A stretch of 29,755 nt of DNA, from the NCBI GenBank assembly GCA_035570275.1, contig DATMNI010000415.1, positions 1-29,755 of the forward strand, read 5' to 3'. The position numbers were made by a program, and so were the translations under genes. Positions 23,894 through 29,755 of the stretch are shown in pieces; position 1 is the stretch's first letter; each line of letters begins with the position of its first letter. Origin of the DNA: DATMNI01 sp035570275. Its GTDB lineage: Bacteria > Acidobacteriota > Terriglobia > Bryobacterales > Bryobacteraceae. The notes under the pieces are model-generated. The model worked only from the letters and a program-made list of their open reading frames with translations, did no database searches and had not been told where the DNA came from.

Positions 23894-23931
23894 GTTCGTT
23901 ACACGTTACGAACCGCCCCATCTGTTAGAAT
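23894..23931 (+). promoter_or_regulatory. Palindromic operator overlapping an extended -10 promoter
   Basis: GTTCGTTACACGTTACGAAC at 23894-23913 is an imperfect palindrome matching its own inverse in 16 of 20 positions, with GTTCGT/ACGAAC outer arms. It covers the -35 region of a possible promoter whose extended -10 is TGT TAGAAT (TAGAAT at 23926-23931). Transcription would start near 23938, about 8 nt before the ATG at 23946, so the message would be nearly leaderless. Autoregulation by the winged-helix protein is a possibility only. Confidence 0.4.
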
Positions 23932-23945
23932 CGGAACCAGAATTC

Positions 23946-25160
23946 ATGTCTGAGGGACCAGTTCCGGGAGTGCGCGCGCCCGCCGGGGATCAGGCGGCCC
24001 TAACCCAAGAACGCATTCGCGAAGAGTTGAATCGTGTGCTGGCCAGCCACGAGTTCCGCACCAGCAAGCGCAGCCAGGAGTTCCTGCGATACGTCGTGGA
24101 ACATACCATCAACGGCCATGGTGACATGCTCAAGGAGCGAACCATCGGCATCGAGGTCTTCGGCCGCCCCACCAGCTATGACCCAAGCGATGACGCTACG
24201 GTCCGCGTGAAAGCTGGCGAGGTTCGCAAACGCCTGGGGCTGTACTATGCGGATCAGGGCGCCGGCGATCCGGTCCGCATCGAAATGCCATCGGGAACCT
24301 ACGTGCCCGAGTTTCACGCGGCGTCTCACACTGCGCCTCACGCTCCGCCGGTCCCGCTGGTCGTGCCGTCGCCGGATTCCCCTCCGCATCCCCCGCCCCG
24401 TCTCAGCCGGTACTACGCGGCGGTCCTGGTGCTGGCGCTGGCGTCGGGCGCGTTCGTCTGGTATCTGATCCGTCCGCCAACCACCATCCTCGATCAGTTC
24501 TGGGCGCCGGTGCTGGAGGGTAAGCCCCCCGTGCTGGTGTGTGCGGCATTCGTCCCCGTCTGGAACTTCGATCGCGATCCGAACGCCACCGGCCCGCCGA
24601 AACCGGACGACTACGTGCCTTTGACCGACCAGTTCGTGGGTGGCGGCGACCTGCTCGCCACCTCGCGCCTGACCGCCATGCTGACCCGCATGAAGCATCC
24701 CTACCGCGTGAAAGTAGGGAACGACGTGTCGTTTGCCGACCTGCGAAACGGCTCGGCCATTCTGGTGGGGTACTCGTACACGCGCTGGCGCGACATCAGC
24801 GCCCAGATGCGGTATTTCATCGACGGCGCGCAACGCCCCGTGGGAATCACCGACAACGGCAAGCCCACCGGATGGGCCCTGCCGGGCCTGCCGCGCGACC
24901 GCCGCACCACCGAGGACTACGCCATCGTGTCGCGCCTGTTTCACCCCGACACGCACGCCATGCTGGTGGAGATAGCGGGCATTACGCAATACGGCACCGA
25001 CGCCGCCGGTGATCTGGTGACGAATGCGGATTTAATGGCCGAGGCCTTGCACGATGCGCCGCCGGGCTGGCAAAAGAAAAACCTGCAACTGGTGCTGCAC
25101 GTGAAAGTGATCTCCGGCGCGCCCACTTCGCCCAAAGTAGTGAAGGCGTATTTTTGGTAG
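23946..25160 (+). CDS. Winged-helix-like domain/single-pass membrane protein
   Basis: A 404-residue protein. The N-terminal domain (about 20-122) has RSQEFLRYVVEHTINGHGD, LKERTIGIEVFGRPTSYDP and VRVKAGEVRKRLGLYY. This conserved module is very common in Acidobacteriota at the N-terminus of CadC-like membrane regulators and TolB- or TPR-linked proteins, and is presumed to be a winged helix that binds DNA. A Pro-rich linker precedes one membrane helix (155-175, YYAAVLVLALASGAFVWYLI). The outer ~225 residues (EGKPPVLVCAAFVPVWNFD, YVPLTDQFVGGGDLLATSRL, GSAILVGYSYTRW) form a domain of unknown function that may sense a ligand. A one-component membrane regulator is inferred. It diverges from the GH20 gene, which could be a target. 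Confidence 0.8.
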   Translation: MSEGPVPGVRAPAGDQAALTQERIREELNRVLASHEFRTSKRSQEFLRYVVEHTINGHGDMLKERTIGIEVFGRPTSYDPSDDATVRVKAGEVRKRLGLYYADQGAGDPVRIEMPSGTYVPEFHAASHTAPHAPPVPLVVPSPDSPPHPPPRLSRYYAAVLVLALASGAFVWYLIRPPTTILDQFWAPVLEGKPPVLVCAAFVPVWNFDRDPNATGPPKPDDYVPLTDQFVGGGDLLATSRLTAMLTRMKHPYRVKVGNDVSFADLRNGSAILVGYSYTRWRDISAQMRYFIDGAQRPVGITDNGKPTGWALPGLPRDRRTTEDYAIVSRLFHPDTHAMLVEIAGITQYGTDAAGDLVTNADLMAEALHDAPPGWQKKNLQLVLHVKVISGAPTSPKVVKAYFW

Positions 25161-25332
25161 CGTGCTCCTTCCGGCCGGCGCAGTGTGAAGGGGAAAGCGT
25201 TTTTTGTCCGCCAAATTGCAAGTGGTGTTCTCGCACCAGTCCGAAGATGGCGTTTCGGTCAAGCGACACAACCGTACCATGCGCCATCTGCCGCGGCTGT
25301 GGTCACTGCGGCCAGTTGGCCGCTCCACCGAT

Positions 25333-25932
25333 CTAGTACGTCGCCGGCAACTCGCCGCGTTCTCGAAGCACAAAATAGCAGTTCACGACTCCGTCCGGCC
25401 TCGTATTTTCTGGGACTTGCTTGGTCCGGAGATCCGGTAGATCCTCGGGGAACGCCATGTATTCTTGGTAAAGGCTGGGGTCGCTCCTACTGAGTGCCTG
25501 AAGAGCTCGCATCCAGCGGTAGCGATCGCGAATATTCTTCTCACTATCCAATCGCAGGACCTGTTTGAGCTTCTCTCCTTCAGAATTCAAGGCATCAATA
25601 CGGCCATCAGCCATGACCCGGAGGCAATCATTGAACGCGACTACGCAGGGGTTCGGCAGGCCAAGCATGTCTTTCTTTGTTAGGTTGCAAGTAGCACATG
25701 CGTAGAGAAGGTTCGAGTATTCGCACTCGCCATCCGGATCCATACTGGACGGAATGAAGTGCTCCACGTGAAACGTGCCGCCGCGGCTATTCCACTTTTC
25801 ACGATGAAGGCAGTACACGCATCGGAAATTGAACTCGTCGCGCAACCAATCCCGATAGCTGCTGTAATCCTTGTAGCCCACGGGCCCATGCCGCCTGGCG
25901 TGCGGCGACATCGGATACTCAAATCCTATCAA
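25333..25932 (-). CDS. HNH endonuclease
   Basis: A 199-residue protein with a zinc-bound HNH/McrA-like nuclease fold. It has CVYC (Cys38, Cys41), the catalytic strand FHVEHFIPSS (His55, Glu57, His58), then the N-box SNLLYACATCNLTKK with Asn74 and the second zinc pair Cys79-Cys82. All expected residues are present; Glu-His replaces the more common Asp-His. HNH enzymes cut or nick DNA with one divalent metal. The C-terminal ~100 residues are unmatched and could recognise DNA or contact the partner. Its ATG at 25932 overlaps the stop of the methylase by 4 bp (ATGA), so the two are translationally coupled, suggesting it is the restriction half of a methylase/nuclease pair. Base composition is more AT-rich than its neighbours. 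Confidence 0.88.
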   Translation of the reverse strand: MIGFEYPMSPHARRHGPVGYKDYSSYRDWLRDEFNFRCVYCLHREKWNSRGGTFHVEHFIPSSMDPDGECEYSNLLYACATCNLTKKDMLGLPNPCVVAFNDCLRVMADGRIDALNSEGEKLKQVLRLDSEKNIRDRYRWMRALQALSRSDPSLYQEYMAFPEDLPDLRTKQVPENTRPDGVVNCYFVLRERGELPATY

Positions 25933-28565
25933 CGGGCGTCCTTGCCCTTCGCCGGCGAGCCCGAAAACAACCGGTTCTCCAGCTCATCGAGCGCGTGGGT
26001 AGGGCGCGGAGCCACCCTCTCAATGTGATAGTCGGTGTACGCCTGTAATGCATCGAGACGCGTCCGTTCCTCCGCGTTCAGCCTCCCTGAGATGTTCTTG
26101 TCGATGAGCATGCCCCGTTCGCGGTTCGTGATTGACCAGTCCTCTTCGAACTGAAGGAAGTCAAAAAAGCGTAACCTTCCCTCGAGTTCCTTTGGCAGAT
26201 ATCTGGTTTGTTTGAATGGTACGCCGACACGTTTCCAATCGCTGAATAGTCCAAGCACGCGTTGCTCCAGATCGAGTGGCAGGGAATATAGCTTGAGAAC
26301 CTCGGAGTCGACGCGCAGTAGCAGTCTCTCCAGGTTCGCCGAGGCCGTTTCGGAGGAAGCTGCTGCAAGGTACTCATTGGCCGCTCGCTCGACTCCTTCA
26401 AATGAGCGCGTCTTGGGGATCGGTATCTTTCGGATGTCGCCGACTATGTTGTCGCGCTTACCCAAGTATGAGTAAGCGTAAGCATTCGCAATCGGCGAGT
26501 TGAGTAGTGCCCAAAGGGTTTCTAGTGAGTATGAGGACGTCGTTGGGCGTACTGGAATGAAACGGCTTGTGACTGGGTGCCCCTCCTTGTCGATTAGTGC
26601 TTTTAAGCGCCAGGGGCCGCGGCTTGTCGGAGCATAATTAAGAAGCACTTGCGGACTACCGACGGTCGTCCCACTCATTGGTCGTCGAATCACTGCCGGG
26701 TCCAGGTTCATCCAAAACCTCTTCGGCAGTTCGTGCAGTTGCAGGCCGCGACTGAAGTGCACGAAGCCGCGATTCCCTCCGGCTAAGTAGTCATCGGAAT
26801 AGGTTGTGCTGCCGGATGGCAAGTCTGCTCCACGATAAGTTAGGCCCTGCCCGACCGAAGCAACTTTGCTAAGTTTCGGATTGTCCGCGCATGCGCTCCA
26901 TACCTCTTCCAACTCGGGCAGACGCAAGGAGTATGAACTGTCAGCGGAGAATCGCGATTGCCGAACGGTTCGCGTCGTTGAGGCAGTGTAGTCGGATCGA
27001 AAGCGATCGAGCTCGCGCTCCCGAATACGGCGATAGCGAACTTCGTTCTGGCTGCCAGGCGTCTTGCGCCGCCCAACAAGAATCGCTGACTCGGCGTCCG
27101 AAAATGAAAAGACCTTGTCAGGGAAAAGGCAGATTTCCCTTAGTTCGCACTCGCTGCTCAAGAACTCACGAAGGTCTCGGGCGTTGTCGCTATGCAGGAC
27201 ACTCTGCGGTAGCACGACCCCGAATACGCCGCCCTCGGGCAGATGGGGTAGAGTTCGCCACAGCATTTCAGCGGACTTATTGACGAAGCGCACGGCAGAG
27301 GCTTGGTCGCGGTACCGCTGTTGTTCCTGAGGCGTGAAGTCACCAAACGGCGGATTGGCAAGCAGAATAGTATTCTTTTTTGCCTGCACAGCGAGGCGGT
27401 CGCTAAGAAACATATCCTGGATTTCTAAATCCCAGCCGTCAGGATTCGGAACGTCCGTAAGTGTGAGCGACAATCGAGCGAATTCAAGCGCACGTGATTC
27501 AACGTCGGTGCCGTGCATCCGACTGCGCAGATACGGTCCACGCCGGCTCGGTATCACCTCCTCAGCCGGCAGCATCTCTGTGAGCAGCCGCATCGCGGAG
27601 ACGAGAAAGGCGGAGGGCCCGCACGCCGGTTCGAACACGCTTCGTTTGTTGACAGGAATCTCCGCTATCCAGTCAGTCAGGTTACCGACGACATAGTCAA
27701 CAAGGTACGAAGGAGTCCCATGTGTTCCGAAGGCGGACCGAGTTTTCCTCGAAATTAGCGTGTTCTCGTAAACGTATGCGAGAGACTCGGTTGTTGTGAG
27801 GGCCAGGCTGCTGAACTGGTCGATAATGCGAGCCGATTCGCGTAGGCCTTCAAGCTTATTCCCTGAGTCGATTGCCAGTGGCACCGTGCCATAGTGCCTG
27901 CCAAGCCTCCGGAAGACCTCCTCAACATCGTTGAGGTTCAGGTCCTCGAACCTCTGGACCTGCTTGTCCCGGAGGATCTTCCCCGATACGAGCCAGAAGA
28001 CCGTTTGTAATAGCCAGTGTTCCTGTTCATCAGCCACATCTCGCCAGCCGATGGAATTCCTCAGTTCGGCCACGTTTCGTTCGATGAGTTGCCCGAGCGA
28101 TTTGCCTACCTGCTCTTCAACGAGCGGCAGGAGTCCGAGGTCCACGAAGCCGAGTTGGTACTCCGGCCGGAAACGCCCCCAGGTTTTTGCCTTGTAAACC
28201 GCGTCAGGCCTGAAGGTCCCTACGTGGCCCTCAAAGAACCGCCCGATGTTATTTGCGGGGATGCTCTCCTGATATTCCGCAGACCTGGCCCCTTGCTTCC
28301 ACCATTGAAGCGTATCCTGAAAGCACACGAAGACTAGAGGTGTTCCGAGGGGCCTGCATGCCTCTACCGCCGCGCGCGGGCCGCTCGTTTCTGAAAGCAC
28401 GGCTACAGAGGCCGAACGAGAGTCCGCTGGCGACTGGGCAAATGCCACCAACGGTACGGTCTGGCCATCCCCAAACTGAAAGTCGGTCCAGAGCAAATCG
28501 GGGCGATATCCGCACTCGCGGAGTGGAGCTTTGATGGAACTTGGCGTCAGCAAGGCGGCACCCAT
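25929..28565 (-). CDS. N6-adenine DNA methylase with own specificity region (type IIG-like)
   Basis: An 878-residue N6-adenine methyltransferase. Residues 1-260 are a helical N-terminal region with no PD-ExK nuclease motif I could find. The methylase core includes AYVYENTLI and the SAM motif I FEPACGPSAFL (311-321), in which Ser replaces the second Gly of the usual CGxG, and the catalytic motif IV NPPF (404-407). Beyond that is a region like the target-recognition part of type IIG/type I S proteins, with LLNSPIANAYAYSYLGKRD then IRKIPIPKT. It therefore may choose its own DNA site. A TTG at 28637 would add 24 residues; the ATG at 28565 was preferred because the protein then begins near the conserved-looking part, although neither has a strong ribosome site. 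It overlaps the HNH gene by 4 bp. Its codons are visibly more AT-rich than the backbone, suggesting transfer. Confidence 0.87.
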   Translation of the reverse strand: MGAALLTPSSIKAPLRECGYRPDLLWTDFQFGDGQTVPLVAFAQSPADSRSASVAVLSETSGPRAAVEACRPLGTPLVFVCFQDTLQWWKQGARSAEYQESIPANNIGRFFEGHVGTFRPDAVYKAKTWGRFRPEYQLGFVDLGLLPLVEEQVGKSLGQLIERNVAELRNSIGWRDVADEQEHWLLQTVFWLVSGKILRDKQVQRFEDLNLNDVEEVFRRLGRHYGTVPLAIDSGNKLEGLRESARIIDQFSSLALTTTESLAYVYENTLISRKTRSAFGTHGTPSYLVDYVVGNLTDWIAEIPVNKRSVFEPACGPSAFLVSAMRLLTEMLPAEEVIPSRRGPYLRSRMHGTDVESRALEFARLSLTLTDVPNPDGWDLEIQDMFLSDRLAVQAKKNTILLANPPFGDFTPQEQQRYRDQASAVRFVNKSAEMLWRTLPHLPEGGVFGVVLPQSVLHSDNARDLREFLSSECELREICLFPDKVFSFSDAESAILVGRRKTPGSQNEVRYRRIRERELDRFRSDYTASTTRTVRQSRFSADSSYSLRLPELEEVWSACADNPKLSKVASVGQGLTYRGADLPSGSTTYSDDYLAGGNRGFVHFSRGLQLHELPKRFWMNLDPAVIRRPMSGTTVGSPQVLLNYAPTSRGPWRLKALIDKEGHPVTSRFIPVRPTTSSYSLETLWALLNSPIANAYAYSYLGKRDNIVGDIRKIPIPKTRSFEGVERAANEYLAAASSETASANLERLLLRVDSEVLKLYSLPLDLEQRVLGLFSDWKRVGVPFKQTRYLPKELEGRLRFFDFLQFEEDWSITNRERGMLIDKNISGRLNAEERTRLDALQAYTDYHIERVAPRPTHALDELENRLFSGSPAKGKDAR

Positions 28566-28668
28566 CCTGTTGGTTCTTTTCAGCGGGTCACGACGACCGA
28601 GCTCAAATCGCAAGTGCGAGCGGAGGAACAGGGCCAAAACATTTTGGACATATATTGTTCACGGCCAC

Positions 28669-28674
28669 ATTATA
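28669..28674 (-). promoter_or_regulatory. Consensus -10 box, proximal to methylase
   Basis: A perfect TATAAT on the minus strand, in the context TGTATAATG. No clear -35 hexamer lies 16-18 bp upstream (CTGCGG at 17 bp). Transcription from here would give a leader of about 97 nt to the ATG at 28565. Confidence 0.35.
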
Positions 28675-28791
28675 CAGTGTAGCAGTTGCACCCGCAGAGT
28701 ACATCACAATCGCAGGGATCGCGAAGGGATCGCGTCTGCTCTCGCCGCCTGGAACGGCAGATCACCGGTTGGCCCCGCAGACTTGACACCC

Positions 28792-28819
28792 ATTATACAA
28801 CTAAGTGGCGCATTGTCTT
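28792..28819 (-). promoter_or_regulatory. Candidate distal promoter of methylase/HNH operon
   Basis: The same nine bases TGTATAATG recur here with TATAAT at 28792-28797. An AAGACA hexamer (4/6 to TTGACA) sits 16 bp upstream at 28814-28819 on the minus strand. Two copies of the box, about 120 bp apart, may be alternative promoters or one functional and one decayed. Confidence 0.35.
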
Positions 28820-29039
28820 AGACTTGCGCAACGGCCTAACGATCTGCGTGATTGGCCGGGCTTAGGCCCGCTAGCGGAAGCCAAGGGCAAACAGTCGCGT
28901 GGAGTGCATCTCAATCCCCCGATGGTGAAACGATCGTCAACTCAGTCACAAGCGATCGCAAACAAAGTTTCCTACCCTTTCAACCACTTACAGCCTTCAA
29001 TTTCAGACTCCAGCCTCCCCATATGCTACACCTGGAATC

Positions 29040-29755
29040 GTGAGTACTCAAGCACAAATCGACGCCAACCGGCGCAACTCTCAAGAATCTACCGGCCCCC
29101 GCTCCTTCGAGGGCAAGGCCGCCTCTGCCATGAACGCTTTCAAAACCGGCATCAACGCCAAACGCGAAATCCTCCGCGGCGAAAAACCCGAAGAACTCCA
29201 GGCCCTCTCCGATCTCTATTACCAACGCTGGGCTCCCACCACCCCCGAGCAGGCTTACCTCGTCGATATCCTCATCTCCACCGATTGGATCACCCGCCGC
29301 CTCCGCCGCGTCGAAGCCGAACTCTGGGAGCACCACATCGCCGATGCCTGGAAGCCCAACAAGAAATGCCCCATCGGCCAAGCCTTTCAGATGGCCACCG
29401 GCACCTTCGACAGCCTCACCCGCCGCATCGAATCCACGGTCCGTATGAACCGCAAGGCCCTCGAAGCCCTTATCAAGATGGAAGCCCTAATCAAGCTCAA
29501 GCCCGCCGCGGCCGCTCCCGCCAGGCCCCCGGACCCCGAGCCGGTAGCCGTCGGACCGCCCCCGGTCCTTCCCCCCGAACCCCAGCAGAATCAATCCACC
29601 GCTCCCAAAATTGGCTTCGTTCTTCCAATTCCCGCCGCCCTGCGAGCGCAGCCCGCTCAACCGGCCACCGGCCACCGGCCACCGGCCACCGCTCAACCGG
29701 CCCCCAGCCACCGTTCACCGGCCACCAGCCCCAGCCCCCGTCCACCGCTGCCAGT
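29040..29755 (+). CDS. Conserved acidobacterial protein of unknown function, C-terminus off window
   Basis: A frame opening at GTG 29040 runs to the right edge without a stop, giving 238 residues. The N-terminus reads STQAQIDANRRNSQESTGP then EGKAASAMNAFKTGINAK. I recognise this 'QI.ANRRNAQ.STGPRT.EGK..S..NA.KHG' pattern as a paralogous family abundant in Acidobacteriota and Planctomycetota, with no known function. Residues 40-153 are helical and charged (DLYYQRWAPTTPEQAYLVDIL, RRLRRVEAELWEHHIADAW). After about residue 155 it becomes Pro/Ala-rich low complexity encoded in part by heptamer repeats. No strong ribosome site is visible before the GTG, although the frame is clear from codon bias (C-ending codons). 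It is divergent from the methylase gene. Confidence 0.8.
   Translation, partial: MSTQAQIDANRRNSQESTGPRSFEGKAASAMNAFKTGINAKREILRGEKPEELQALSDLYYQRWAPTTPEQAYLVDILISTDWITRRLRRVEAELWEHHIADAWKPNKKCPIGQAFQMATGTFDSLTRRIESTVRMNRKALEALIKMEALIKLKPAAAAPARPPDPEPVAVGPPPVLPPEPQQNQSTAPKIGFVLPIPAALRAQPAQPATGHRPPATAQPAPSHRSPATSPSPRPPLP
29662..29689 (+). repeat. Four CGGCCAC heptamers in the tail of the partial protein
   Basis: Four perfect 7-bp units CGGCCAC are at 29662-29668, 29669-29675, 29676-29682 and 29683-29689, followed by decayed versions to the window end. Seven is not a multiple of three, so gain or loss of one unit would shift the reading frame of the protein that spans it. Confidence 0.85.

Larger units (their letters stand above)
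28566..29039. other. AT-richer divergent gap upstream of the methylase
   Basis: This 474-bp gap separates the divergent methylase and the partial protein at 29040. It holds two minus-strand TATAAT boxes (see separate entries) and a small CGGGC-TTAG-GCCCG hairpin at 28857-28870. No gene is supported. It marks the change from the AT-richer methylase/HNH island to high-GC backbone. Confidence 0.5.

Noticed and set aside
28566..28637. TTG start adding 24 residues to the methylase
   Set aside because: Rare start, no ribosome site, and the added residues look unlike a folded N-terminus; the ATG at 28565 is preferred though not certain.

Overview
The window looks like chromosome of a high-GC soil Acidobacteriota, probably of the Solibacter/Bryobacter type. 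This rests on gene content I recognise, not on a database search. The pointers are a Ser/Thr kinase fused to TPRs, secreted cytochrome c/copper-monooxygenase-like proteins, a winged-helix/TM protein of the acidobacterial style, a 'STGPR..EGKA..MNA' family protein at the right edge, many short dispersed palindromes, and a lone nuoB.

Layout. 1-2615: a LysR regulator (cut by the left edge) diverges from two SDR oxidoreductases and a DUF427 protein. A perfect 7-bp-arm palindrome lies in the divergent gap. 2833-4744: a Tat-exported mannonate-dehydratase-like TIM barrel on the minus strand, then a VapBC-type toxin-antitoxin pair. 4875-7135: nuoB alone, the PgeF/laccase-domain protein, and a zinc-ribbon/Pro-Gln-rich/membrane protein preceded by three copies of a 15-bp repeat. 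7184-11624: a secreted minus-strand protein, a copy of a double-hairpin repeat, a 1005-aa kinase-TPR receptor and a small exported protein. 11707-14736: a third SDR, divergent from a secreted CxxCH/beta-propeller protein. 14737-16319: a complex palindromic repeat, a decayed HpcH/HpaI aldolase, and a protein with two tandem PilZ domains. 16442-18745 (minus): tRNA-Ile(CAU), a secreted cytochrome c plus PHM-like copper monooxygenase, and a translationally coupled secreted partner. 18800-21443: a second copy of the double-hairpin repeat and a cytosolic PAS-PAS histidine kinase/NarL-type regulator operon. 21889-25160: a GH20 beta-hexosaminidase, divergent from a winged-helix membrane protein. 25333-28565 (minus): an N6-adenine DNA methylase overlapping an HNH endonuclease by 4 bp, visibly more AT-rich than its surroundings. 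29040-29755: a partial conserved acidobacterial protein whose Pro-rich tail is made partly of heptamer repeats.

Themes. Several exported oxidative or carbohydrate functions (mannonate dehydratase-like, CxxCH propeller, PHM-like monooxygenase, GH20) fit a heterotroph on complex soil polymers. The likeliest poorly described system is the two-gene methylase/HNH cassette, which could be a compact restriction-modification or defence module. The cytochrome-PHM protein with its coupled partner is the second candidate. The dispersed palindromes are the main non-coding signal. Long antisense reading frames are common at this GC content and were discarded.
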